Of a DNA stretch of 51,144 nucleotides, positions 41,830-50,339 are shown in pieces. The first letter of the stretch is position 1, and each line of letters begins with the position of its first letter. A program made the translations under genes and the position numbers. The DNA is from an uncultured Bacteroidota bacterium (GTDB taxonomy: Bacteria > Bacteroidota > Bacteroidia > Flavobacteriales > Flavobacteriaceae): positions 1-51,144 of the forward strand of contig CACKBA010000010.1 in the NCBI GenBank assembly GCA_902598295.1, in the 5' to 3' direction. Below the pieces are notes generated by a model. It did not search any database. It was not told the DNA's origin and saw only the letters and a program-made list of their open reading frames with translations.

Positions 41830-43353
41830 ATGAAGCAACTCAATCCATTTCTTTTAATTTCTTTTTCATTATTCCTAGTTTGTTGTTCGAATCCAAATAA
41901 AGAGTTACCCAATGTAATCTACATACTTGCCGATGATTTAGGTTATGGTGATGTTGGTTTTAATGGTCAAAGATTAATTGAGACACCAAACATTGATTAT
42001 TTGGCTAGTAAAGGAATGATTTTTTCAAATCATTATTCTGGAGCTGCCGTTTGTGCTCCTACTCGTGCAGTTTTTGTTACAGGAATTCACACTGGAAAAA
42101 ATCACATAAGAAACAATAGTGAATGGGCTGAAAGGGGAGATGTTTGGAGTTTTAAAGCAATGCTTGATGACCCGAGTCTTGAGGGGCAAAGACCTTTGCC
42201 AGATACCACTAGAACTGTTGCTCATATTTTTAAAAGTCAGGGATACAAAACTGGGATGGTTGGTAAATGGGGACTTGGTGCTCCCAATACCAATAGTATA
42301 CCTAATAAAATGGGGTTTGATTTTTTTTATGGATATAACTGTCAAAGACAAGCTCATACTTATTATCCAACTCATCTTTGGAAAAATCAGAAAAGAGAAT
42401 ATTTAAATAATTATATAGTAGATAAAAAACAACCCTTAAAAGAGGGTCTTGATCCACAAAATGCCGATAGTTATGAAGATTATTATCAAAATGACTATGC
42501 CCCAACTTTGATGCTTGAGGAGGCATTGAATTTTATTGAAAAAAATAAAGATGATAATTTCTTCCTTTACTATGCTTCAGTAATTCCTCACTTACCTTTG
42601 CAGGCACCAAAAAAATGGGTTGATTATTATGTAAAAAAATTTGGAGATGAAGAGCCATATTATCCTGCTTATGCGTACTATCCAAATCGTTATCCTAAAG
42701 CAACATATGCTGCAATGATTTCATATTTGGATGAAATTGTAGGTAGTTTAACTCAAAAACTAAAAGATATCAATCAATTTGATAACACCATAATAATGTT
42801 TACTAGTGATAATGGTGTAACTTTTCTAGACCAAGTTGATAGTGGTTTTTTTAATAGCAGTGCTATGTTTAATGATGCTGGTGATATGGTCAAAGGATCG
42901 CTCTTCGAAGGGGGAATAAGGGTTCCTTCTTTTGTTACTTGGCCACGTATAATTGAAGAAGGTTCATTTACCAATCATATATCATCTACTCAGGACTTTT
43001 ATGCAACTATACTAGATTTATTCAAGCTCAAAAAACCTAATCACATAACTGGCCTAAGTTTTCTACCAACCTTACTTGGAAAAAAACAAAATAAACATAA
43101 ATATTTATATTGGGAAACAAATTCAAGACTGGGTCAACAAGCTGTAAGAGTAGATAAATGGAAAGCAATCAGAAGAAATATTGCAACTGGAAATAAAGAG
43201 ATTGAACTTTTTGATTTAAATTTAGATTCGAATGAAAAAAACGATATTTCCAAAACAAACTTGGATGTTATTAGTCAAATAGAAATAATTTTTAAAGAGG
43301 CTAGAACAACACCAACGTTAAAAAACTTTTACATAAAAGGATTAGATTTTTAA
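41830..43353 (+). CDS. Type I sulfatase lipoprotein (arylsulfatase/GALNS-like)
   Basis: A 507-aa exported sulfatase. Residues 1-19 are a lipoprotein signal (SLFLVCC). The metal site is IYILADDLGYGDVGFNGQ, and the formylglycine motif C75-A-P-T-R79 lies in GAAVCAPTRAVFVTG, so the enzyme depends on FGE-type or anSME-type activation. Later motifs are KTGMVGKWGLG, IIMFTSDNGV and LFEGGIRVPSFVTWP. The sequence is closest in feel to arylsulfatase A and N-acetylgalactosamine-6-sulfatases; the substrate is probably a sulfated glycan. It opens the plus-strand run through 48754, with the nucleotidyltransferase only 3 bases behind. Confidence 0.93.
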   Translation: MKQLNPFLLISFSLFLVCCSNPNKELPNVIYILADDLGYGDVGFNGQRLIETPNIDYLASKGMIFSNHYSGAAVCAPTRAVFVTGIHTGKNHIRNNSEWAERGDVWSFKAMLDDPSLEGQRPLPDTTRTVAHIFKSQGYKTGMVGKWGLGAPNTNSIPNKMGFDFFYGYNCQRQAHTYYPTHLWKNQKREYLNNYIVDKKQPLKEGLDPQNADSYEDYYQNDYAPTLMLEEALNFIEKNKDDNFFLYYASVIPHLPLQAPKKWVDYYVKKFGDEEPYYPAYAYYPNRYPKATYAAMISYLDEIVGSLTQKLKDINQFDNTIIMFTSDNGVTFLDQVDSGFFNSSAMFNDAGDMVKGSLFEGGIRVPSFVTWPRIIEEGSFTNHISSTQDFYATILDLFKLKKPNHITGLSFLPTLLGKKQNKHKYLYWETNSRLGQQAVRVDKWKAIRRNIATGNKEIELFDLNLDSNEKNDISKTNLDVISQIEIIFKEARTTPTLKNFYIKGLDF

Positions 43354-43356
43354 ATT

Positions 43357-44190
43357 ATGACAGAAACTATAATGATACTTGCTGCAGGGATGTCTTCAAG
43401 AATGAAGAAATCTGAGTCAGATGAATTAAATAAATCAAAAATTGATGAAGCAAATAAAAAAAGTAAATCTTTGATTTCATTTGGAAAAGATGATAAACCA
43501 TTTATTTATTTCTTGTTGGATAATATAATTAAGGCTGGATACAAGAATTTGATTTTAGTTGTTGGAAAAGATTATTCGGATTTTGAACAAAATATAAATA
43601 ACTATGAAGGGTCAAATAATTTAAATATTTCATTTGCAATTCAAAAGATTCCACCAGATCGTGTTAAACCGTTTGGAACTGCAGATGCTGTTGCACAAGC
43701 CCTAAATCAATTCCCGTATCTAAGACAAGAGTCGTATTGTATTTGTAACAGTGATAATTTGTATTCCGTAAATGCATTAAAACTTATCAGAAATAACAAT
43801 TTTGAAAATGCTGTTTTAGCCTACGATAGAGATTCATTAGAATTTCCACCAGAAAGAGTATCCTCATTTTCGATTATGACAATGAATTCTGAAATGAATT
43901 TGTTAAATTTTATTGAAAAACCAACTAAAGAGCAAGTTGATAAAAACTTAGACGAAAATGGTAAAATCAGGGTGAGTATGAATATTTTTAAATTTTCAGG
44001 AGAGCATTCCTCAGATTTTATCATAAATTGCCCAATAAACCCACTTCGTAACGAGAAAGAACTACCATCTGCGATTATGAATATGATAACTAAGTCCGAC
44101 TCTTATATGAAGGCACTACCAATTGCCGAACATGTTCCAGATTTAACATCAAAAAAGGATATCGCAATTCTTGAAAAGATTATTTCTTAA
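43357..44190 (+). CDS. Nucleotidyltransferase (sugar-1-phosphate type)
   Basis: A 277-aa cytoplasmic nucleotidyltransferase. The nucleotide-binding start is ETIMILAAGMSSRMKK. A charged Lys/Ser insert (residues 20-45) separates it from KSLISFG; I recall such an insert in related Bacteroidota proteins. FGTADAVAQAL and CICNSDNLYS (metal-binding Asp) complete the active site, with FIEKPT later. It should activate a sugar phosphate or similar, using an NTP. It starts 3 bases after the sulfatase stop and is followed by a sodium symporter, suggesting salvage of the imported sugar. Confidence 0.87.
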   Translation: MTETIMILAAGMSSRMKKSESDELNKSKIDEANKKSKSLISFGKDDKPFIYFLLDNIIKAGYKNLILVVGKDYSDFEQNINNYEGSNNLNISFAIQKIPPDRVKPFGTADAVAQALNQFPYLRQESYCICNSDNLYSVNALKLIRNNNFENAVLAYDRDSLEFPPERVSSFSIMTMNSEMNLLNFIEKPTKEQVDKNLDENGKIRVSMNIFKFSGEHSSDFIINCPINPLRNEKELPSAIMNMITKSDSYMKALPIAEHVPDLTSKKDIAILEKIIS

Positions 44191-44223
44191 GATTTTTTTT
44201 GAATGTTTTTATATTTTTAAATA

Positions 44224-46005
44224 GTGGTAGAATTATCATTTATTGATTCCGTTATAATTATATTTTTTTTGTTAATAGTAATCGTAATTGGATTTGCGGT
44301 ATCGAAAACTTCGTCTAAAAATACATCTCAATATTTTTTGTCAGGCAGAACTATGCCTTGGTGGTTATTGGGAATTTCTATGGTAGCAACAACTTTCTCA
44401 ACTGATACACCCAATTTAGTTACAGATATAGTTAGGACCAATGGTGTGTCAGGAAATTGGGTTTGGTGGGTTTTTCTTCTAACTGGTCTTCTTACAGTAT
44501 TCGTTTATGCTAAACTTTGGAGAAGGTCTGAAGTTTCAACAGATATGGAATTTTATGAATTAAGATACAGTGGAAAAGCAGGTAAGTTTTTGAGAGGTTT
44601 TAGATCGGTCTATCTGGGTATAATTTTTAATGTTTTGGCAATGTCTGGAGTAACTCTAGCTGCAATTAAAATAGGAGCAATTATGCTTGATTTATCTGCA
44701 ATCGAAACTATTTTTTATGCTGGTGGTGTTACTTTGATATTTAGTGCAGTAGGTGGGTTTAGAGGAGTGGTATATACAGATTTCATTTTATTTTTTACTG
44801 CGATGATTGGTTCAATTGGTGCAGCAATTTATATAGTAAATTTACCCGATGTAGGCGGAATAGATAGTATAATTAATAACGAAAGTATTAATAACAAAAT
44901 TTCATTATTTCCAGATTTGACCAATAAAGAAACTTTGTGGACATTATTAATTATTCCTCTTGCAGTGCAGTGGTGGAGTTCGTGGTATCCAGGTGCCGAA
45001 CCCGGTGGAGGTGGTTACATTGCACAAAGAATGTTGGCTGCAAAAAATGAAAATCATGCATTAGGTGCTACACTTTTTTTTAACATCATGCATTATGCTT
45101 TGAGACCTTGGCCCTGGATTATTGTTGCTTTAGCTTCACTAGTTGTATTTCCTGATATTGAATCCATCAGTCAAGCTTTTCCAAATATTGAAACAAATAA
45201 GCTGGGTCACGATTTAGCGTACCCTGCAATGCTTACCTTTTTGCCACCCGGACTGCTTGGATTAGTTTTAGCATCTCTAGTCTCAGCATATATGTCAACA
45301 ATTTCAACTCATCTAAATTGGGGATCGTCTTATGTTGTTAATGATTTTTATAAGCAATTAATAAATCAAAAAGCTTCCGAAAAAGAGTTGGTAAAAGTCG
45401 GAAGATTTTCAGTCGTAATTTTGATGATTATAAGTTCAATTATTGCATTATCACTTACAAATGCATATCAACTTTTTGACATTATATTAATGTTTGGAGC
45501 AGGAACAGGTTTAATTTTTATTTTAAGGTGGTTTTGGTGGAGAATAAATGCCTGGAGTGAAATTGCTGCGATGATCTGTTCAGGAATTATATCGATTGCA
45601 TTAACCAATGAAAAAATATTTAGCCTAATTTTTAATGAGTATGGTTTACCACTTGACATGAAATTCCCACTAATTGTTTTCATCACCACAATTATTTGGC
45701 TTACGGTAACATTTATTACGCCTGCAGATGATAATGAAACTCTCGTGAATTTTTACAAAAAAACAAAACCTGGGGGACCTGGATGGAACATTATTAAGAA
45801 ATTAGACAATATTGATAACAATCAAGAGAAATGGATAGTTCCCTCTGGAATATTGTGTATGATACTGGGTTGTCTTATGATTTATTCAGCTCTGTTTTCA
45901 ACTGGCTATTTTATTTATGGATTAATTTTCAAAGCATTTGTATTCCTTTTTTGTACCATTGTTTTTTCAATACTCCTGTATCTTAATTCAAAAAAACTTT
46001 TTTAA
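44224..46005 (+). CDS. Sodium:solute symporter (SSS family)
   Basis: A 593-aa inner-membrane transporter, 13-14 hydrophobic segments, starting at GTG (44224). Landmarks are QYFLSGRTMPWWLLGISMVA, TTFSTDTPNLVTDIV and a C-terminal part with RWFWWRINAWSEIAAM. It is a different SSS branch from the gene at 36378 (closer to SGLT-like sugar/inositol carriers, by impression), and has no DUF4212 partner. The CutC gene begins 3 bases after its stop. Cargo unknown; a sugar is likely from context. Confidence 0.92.
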   Translation: MVELSFIDSVIIIFFLLIVIVIGFAVSKTSSKNTSQYFLSGRTMPWWLLGISMVATTFSTDTPNLVTDIVRTNGVSGNWVWWVFLLTGLLTVFVYAKLWRRSEVSTDMEFYELRYSGKAGKFLRGFRSVYLGIIFNVLAMSGVTLAAIKIGAIMLDLSAIETIFYAGGVTLIFSAVGGFRGVVYTDFILFFTAMIGSIGAAIYIVNLPDVGGIDSIINNESINNKISLFPDLTNKETLWTLLIIPLAVQWWSSWYPGAEPGGGGYIAQRMLAAKNENHALGATLFFNIMHYALRPWPWIIVALASLVVFPDIESISQAFPNIETNKLGHDLAYPAMLTFLPPGLLGLVLASLVSAYMSTISTHLNWGSSYVVNDFYKQLINQKASEKELVKVGRFSVVILMIISSIIALSLTNAYQLFDIILMFGAGTGLIFILRWFWWRINAWSEIAAMICSGIISIALTNEKIFSLIFNEYGLPLDMKFPLIVFITTIIWLTVTFITPADDNETLVNFYKKTKPGGPGWNIIKKLDNIDNNQEKWIVPSGILCMILGCLMIYSALFSTGYFIYGLIFKAFVFLFCTIVFSILLYLNSKKLF

Positions 46006-46008
46006 ACA

Positions 46009-46638
46009 ATGCAAGAGTTATTTAAGGAAGTTTGCGTTGATAATATTAGGGATGCTATGCGTGCTGTTCATTTGGGAGCTAACCGTATTGAATATTGTTC
46101 AAACCTAAACGAAGAAGGTTTGACACCAGACCCAGAAGATGTTAAATATCTAATAAAAAATATTAATATTCCTCTAAGGATTATGATTAGGCCACATTCC
46201 AAATCTTTCAATTATTCTGAGAAAGAGATCTCAATAATGTTGAGAGATATATCAATTTTTAAAAAAATTAAAGTTGATGGTATTGCAATTGGTTGTTTGA
46301 ATCAAGATAATGAAATCGACCTAAAAAAAACAAATTTATTGATTGAAAAGGCAAAACCTTTAAAAGTAATTTTCCATAAGGCTATTGACCTAACTAATGA
46401 TCCATTAAAATCTTTAAAAAATCTAATTAAAAATTCCGATATCGATGGTGTTTTATCCTCAGGAGGTTTTAGAAAAGCTGAAAATGGAGTAGAAGTTTTA
46501 CAAAAGATGATAGATATTTGTCCAACTGATTTTGAGTTTATTGTTGCAGGAAAAATTACATTAAAAAATATCAAAAAATTAAACCAGAAATTATCTGCGG
46601 GATTTTATCATGGAAAAAAAATAGTTGGAGTATTATAA
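46009..46638 (+). CDS. cutC: CutC family protein
   Basis: A 209-aa TIM-barrel protein, slightly short for the family (usual about 240). Landmarks: KEVCVDNIRDAMRAVHLGAN, RIEYCSNLNEEGLTPD, IMIRPHSKSFNYSE, VDGIAIGCL, VIFHKAIDLTNDP and VLSSGGFRKAENG. CutC was first linked to copper tolerance but the link is disputed and its enzymatic role is unknown. It sits within a run of transport and glycan genes, 3 bases after the symporter, so a role on a sugar-like compound would fit the neighbourhood. Confidence 0.93.
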   Translation: MQELFKEVCVDNIRDAMRAVHLGANRIEYCSNLNEEGLTPDPEDVKYLIKNINIPLRIMIRPHSKSFNYSEKEISIMLRDISIFKKIKVDGIAIGCLNQDNEIDLKKTNLLIEKAKPLKVIFHKAIDLTNDPLKSLKNLIKNSDIDGVLSSGGFRKAENGVEVLQKMIDICPTDFEFIVAGKITLKNIKKLNQKLSAGFYHGKKIVGVL

Positions 46639-46659
46639 ATTGTATAATTTTACAAGATT

Positions 46660-48225
46660 ATGGAAAGAATTTTTAACGGATCTGACTTAAATCAGAAAAC
46701 AATATTTGATCACCCATCAGGACTGTTCGTTCTGTTTTTTACTGAGATGTGGGAAAGATTTAGTTATTATGGAATGCGTGCCATCTTAGTGCTTTTTCTA
46801 ACATCATCAATAATGAATGAAGGTTGGGGATGGGAACGACAAGATGCTTTAGAACTTTTTGCACTTTACACCTCATTAGTTTATTTGACCCCATTATTAG
46901 GGGGGATTTTGGCAGACAAACTTTTGGGTTACAGAAATGCTGTAGTGCTAGGTGCTCTAATAATGGCATTAGGGCATGGTTCCCTAGCCCTTGAGGGAAT
47001 TGAACAAAATTTCTTTTATCTTGGTTTAGGTCTTTTAGTCATCGGTAATGGATTATTTAAACCAAATATCTCCTCAATCGTTGGTCAATTATATAAAGAT
47101 GATGATCCAAGAAAAGATGGCGCATACACAATTTTCTATATGGGAATCAATGCAGGTGCATTTCTGGGTATACTTTTATGTGGTTACTTAGGAGAGAAAG
47201 TTGGATGGCATTATGGTTTTGGACTGGCTGGAATTTTTATGTTTTTTGGAATGCTCCAGTTTTATTTTGCTCAAGGTATTTTTGGATCTATTGGTGTAAA
47301 ACCAATAAATAAAAGAAATAAATCAAAATCTAGCGAAAATATTGTCAAAGAAGCAACTGATTTAAATCATAAAAAAATTGAAAGAGATAGAATTTTTGTG
47401 ATCGTTATATTTTCAATTGCAACTATTTTTTTCTGGTGGGCTTTTGAACAGGCTGGTGGGTCTATGACTATTTTTGCTAATGATTACACAGATAGAGAAT
47501 TGTCAGGTAATTCAGCGGTTATCTTTAACACGATAAATACTGTAATAACAATTGTTCCAATGGTTGTTATTACTTACGTGCTTATTAAACTTTTTCAGAA
47601 TATTTTTCAGAGTTATTTTATTTCAAATTTTTTCCTTGGTTTAAGTTTTGTTATAATTTGGGGTATTGTAATTTATATGTTAAATGCTGAGATTGGACAA
47701 GAAACATCTGAAATTCCTGCTTCATGGTTCTCAGTTCTTAATTCATTATTTATAATTTTGTTAGCTCCAGTATTTTCAAAAATATGGGCATCAAAATACA
47801 ATCCATCTGGTCCAATAAAATTTGGTATAGGTCTAATTTTATTGGGTGTTGGATATTTATTTGTTGCCTATGGTTCCTTGGGAATACCAGCGGGTGCCCA
47901 GACAGCAAGTGTTAGTGTGATGTGGTTAGTCTACGCTTATCTTTTTCACACTCTTGGAGAACTCTGCTTATCCCCAGTTGGTTTATCTTACGTCAGTAAA
48001 CTTGCCCCCGAAAGATTAATTGGCCTAATGTTTGGTATCTGGTTATTGTCTAGCGCAGTTGCAAATGCTTTAGCTGGAATAACAGGAAGTTATATTGATG
48101 CTATTTCCAGTGAAATTGGGTTGAATGGATTTTTTGCCATTTTTGCTTTAGTGCCTATTAGCGCCGGATTGATAATGTTTTTATTGAATGGTAAGATAAA
48201 AAGAATGATGCATGGTATTAAATAA
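46660..48225 (+). CDS. POT-family proton-dependent oligopeptide transporter
   Basis: A 521-aa major-facilitator peptide transporter with 12-14 membrane segments. The E-x-W-E-R-F-S-Y-Y-G motif of helix 1 (TEMWERFSYYGMRAILVLFL) and the PTR2 signature FYMGINAGAFLG are both present, and FFWWAFEQAGGSM follows mid-protein. It imports di- and tripeptides with protons. The downstream thioredoxin gene overlaps its end by 14 bases. Confidence 0.95.
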   Translation: MERIFNGSDLNQKTIFDHPSGLFVLFFTEMWERFSYYGMRAILVLFLTSSIMNEGWGWERQDALELFALYTSLVYLTPLLGGILADKLLGYRNAVVLGALIMALGHGSLALEGIEQNFFYLGLGLLVIGNGLFKPNISSIVGQLYKDDDPRKDGAYTIFYMGINAGAFLGILLCGYLGEKVGWHYGFGLAGIFMFFGMLQFYFAQGIFGSIGVKPINKRNKSKSSENIVKEATDLNHKKIERDRIFVIVIFSIATIFFWWAFEQAGGSMTIFANDYTDRELSGNSAVIFNTINTVITIVPMVVITYVLIKLFQNIFQSYFISNFFLGLSFVIIWGIVIYMLNAEIGQETSEIPASWFSVLNSLFIILLAPVFSKIWASKYNPSGPIKFGIGLILLGVGYLFVAYGSLGIPAGAQTASVSVMWLVYAYLFHTLGELCLSPVGLSYVSKLAPERLIGLMFGIWLLSSAVANALAGITGSYIDAISSEIGLNGFFAIFALVPISAGLIMFLLNGKIKRMMHGIK

Positions 48226-48754
48226 GTTAACTCTCTATATTTTAATATTCTCGATTCAATTTACTTATTCACAAAAAGTAAATTGGGTTTCATTCGAACA
48301 AGCAGTGGAATTACAAAAAACTAATCCTAAAAATATCATGATGGATGTATACACTGAATGGTGTGGACCTTGTAAAATGATGGATAAAAATACGTTTGAG
48401 AACCCTCTGATAGCCAAATTCTTAAATGATAATTTCTATGCAGTCAAATTTAATGCTGAAGGAACTGAGAAGGTTTCTTACAATGGTAAAGTTTACGGTA
48501 ATCCCAATTACAAAAGCGGAAGAATACGGAATTCTTCTCACGATTTTTCTAGATATCTAGGAATTTATTCATACCCAACAATTGTGTTCTTTGACAAAGA
48601 ATCCAAGCCCATTGCTCCAATAAGGGGTTATCAGGGTCCAACACAGATTGAAGTATATCTCAACTTATTTCTAGGTGATAAATATTTGAGCGTTACTAAT
48701 CAAGAAGAATTCAGAGAGTTTTTATCTAGTATGAATAGTATGTTTAAAAGCTAG
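48212..48754 (+). CDS. Exported thioredoxin-family protein
   Basis: A 180-aa protein with a signal peptide (residues 1-21, ending FTYSQ) and a thioredoxin fold with YTEWCGPCKMM (C51, C54) and a cis-proline loop SYPTIVFF. Its likely place is the periplasm, where it would reduce or rearrange disulfides. An insert after the active site (TEKVSYNGKVYGNPNYKSG) is longer than in standard thioredoxins, recalling DUF255-like relatives. It overlaps the transporter gene by 14 bases and hemD by 4 bases at its stop (CTAG). Confidence 0.9.
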   Translation: MVLNKLTLYILIFSIQFTYSQKVNWVSFEQAVELQKTNPKNIMMDVYTEWCGPCKMMDKNTFENPLIAKFLNDNFYAVKFNAEGTEKVSYNGKVYGNPNYKSGRIRNSSHDFSRYLGIYSYPTIVFFDKESKPIAPIRGYQGPTQIEVYLNLFLGDKYLSVTNQEEFREFLSSMNSMFKS

Positions 48755-49500
48755 TTTTTTTTTCTCGAATCTTCAATAAATATTTCTAAAGCTCTAGACA
48801 TTGATGAAACTCTTTTTCGAGGTGCTTCAATATTTATTTTCAAACCCTTTTCTTCGGCAGCTTTAACAGTATTTTTACCAAAAGCGGCAATCATGGTATT
48901 ATTTTGTTTGAAATCAGGAAAATTTTTGAATAAAGATTCAATACCAGATGGACTAAAAAAAACTAAAATGTCATAAAAAACATTTTTTAAGTCAGAAAGG
49001 TCACTAATTACTGTTTTATAAAAAATACCTTTTTTCCATTTAATTTCAAGTTTATCAAGTTTTTCTTCAATCGTTGGCGATAATACATTTGGTCCAGGTA
49101 AAATATAACTTTCATCAGGATGTTTTTTTATAACTTCTGTGAGTTCATCAAATGTTCTTCCACCTACATAGATTTTTCTTTTTCTGTAAACAACATATTT
49201 CTGTAAGTAAAAAGCCACAGCTTCTGAAAGACAAAAATATTTTAATGCATTAGGAATTGGGAAGCGCATTTCCTCCGCTATTCTAAAAAAATGATCGACA
49301 GAGTTTCTACTAGTTAGAATTATTGCTGAGTATTTGGATAAATCAATTTTTTGTTGCCTTACTTCTCTGCTTGTCTTACCCTCAACGTGAATAAATGGTC
49401 TGAAATCAATTTTAACTTTCCACTTTTTTGCAATTAGGTTATAAGGTGAGTTTTTTAACTCTGGCTTAGGTTGAGAAATCAAAATTGACTTAACTTTCAT
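48751..49500 (-). CDS. hemD: Uroporphyrinogen-III synthase
   Basis: A 249-aa enzyme closing hydroxymethylbilane to uroporphyrinogen III in haem and sirohaem synthesis. Two similar lobes are seen: ILISQPKPELKNSPYNLI and AIILTSRNSVDHFFRIAEEM in the first, and YILPGPNVLSPTIEEKLDKL plus DILVFFSPSGIESLFKNFPD and MIAAFGKNTVKAAEEKGLKI in the second. The family is poorly conserved, but FFSPSGIESL and FGKNTVKAAEEKG are its usual anchors. It is convergent with the thioredoxin gene and divergent from the glycosyltransferase gene. TAAATTTG (49533-49526, minus) may be its -7 box. Confidence 0.92.
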   Translation of the reverse strand: MKVKSILISQPKPELKNSPYNLIAKKWKVKIDFRPFIHVEGKTSREVRQQKIDLSKYSAIILTSRNSVDHFFRIAEEMRFPIPNALKYFCLSEAVAFYLQKYVVYRKRKIYVGGRTFDELTEVIKKHPDESYILPGPNVLSPTIEEKLDKLEIKWKKGIFYKTVISDLSDLKNVFYDILVFFSPSGIESLFKNFPDFKQNNTMIAAFGKNTVKAAEEKGLKINIEAPRKRVSSMSRALEIFIEDSRKKN

Positions 49501-49525
49501 ATAATCAGATAATAAATTGGGTTTG

Positions 49526-49533
49526 CAAATTTA
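49526..49533 (-). promoter_or_regulatory. Candidate -7 box of hemD
   Basis: Minus-strand TAAATTTG fits TAnnTTTG, 26 bases before the start at 49500; no TTG lies exactly 19 bases upstream. Confidence 0.35.
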
Positions 49534-49609
49534 CAAATTCATTTTATTTATTATGCAGAAATAACTTTGGATTTTAAAATGAATTAAAATTAAATTATAA
49601 TTTTGATTA

Positions 49610-50338
49610 ATGTATCAGGGTAAATCTCTAATAATTATACCATCTTATAACGAGGCTGAAAATATTGTTGATATCATTAATGACGTTATAGTTAAAAGGG
49701 CATCATTTCATGTATTAGTAGTCGATGATAATTCACCAGATAAAACTTATGAACTTGTCGAGGAAGAAATTATAAAAAACCCAAAAAAAATCTTTTTAAT
49801 CAAGAGAAAGAAGAAATCTGGTCTTGGAACTGCATATGTGGAGGGTTTCAAATGGGCAATTGATAATGGTTATGAAAGAATTTTTGAAATGGATGCAGAT
49901 TATTCCCATGATCCTGAGGATTTACAAAGGATGAATGTTTTTTTGGATAATGATGGTTATGATGTTGTTATTGGTTCGAGATATATTTCAGGTGTAAATG
50001 TTGTTAATTGGCCAATTCAAAGAGTTTTACTTTCGTACTTTGCTTCAATCTATGCAAGACTAATTACTGGTGTTCCAATCAAAGATTTAACATCAGGATT
50101 TGTAGGTTATAAAGTAAATGTTTTAAAATCTATTTTAAAGGAAAATATAAGATTTAATGGTTATGCATTCCAAATTGAAATGAAGTTTAAAGCTCACTCA
50201 AATGGATTTAAATTAATTGAAATCCCCATTATTTTTACTGACAGAAAAAAAGGGAAATCAAAAATGAGTTTATCAATTGTTTGGGAAGCTATTTTTGGAT
50301 TAATATTATTAAAAATTAAAAAAGTATTTAAATTTTAA
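49610..50338 (+). CDS. Polyprenol (dolichol)-phosphate mannose synthase-like glycosyltransferase
   Basis: A 242-aa GT2-family enzyme. The opening SLIIIPSYNEAENIVDIIND, the nucleotide-sugar site VVDDNSPDKT (D39, D40), the metal site EMDADYSHDPEDL (D95, D97), RYISGVNVVNWP and DLTSGFVGYK are those of DPM1-type synthases. There is no C-terminal membrane domain, so it is the short soluble form that acts at the inner face of the membrane to load a sugar on a polyprenyl phosphate. Dihydroorotase begins 1 base after its stop, a coupling often seen in flavobacteria as I recall. TAATTTTG at 49598-49605 is too near the start for a normal leader. Confidence 0.92.
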   Translation: MYQGKSLIIIPSYNEAENIVDIINDVIVKRASFHVLVVDDNSPDKTYELVEEEIIKNPKKIFLIKRKKKSGLGTAYVEGFKWAIDNGYERIFEMDADYSHDPEDLQRMNVFLDNDGYDVVIGSRYISGVNVVNWPIQRVLLSYFASIYARLITGVPIKDLTSGFVGYKVNVLKSILKENIRFNGYAFQIEMKFKAHSNGFKLIEIPIIFTDRKKGKSKMSLSIVWEAIFGLILLKIKKVFKF

Positions 50339-50339
50339 A

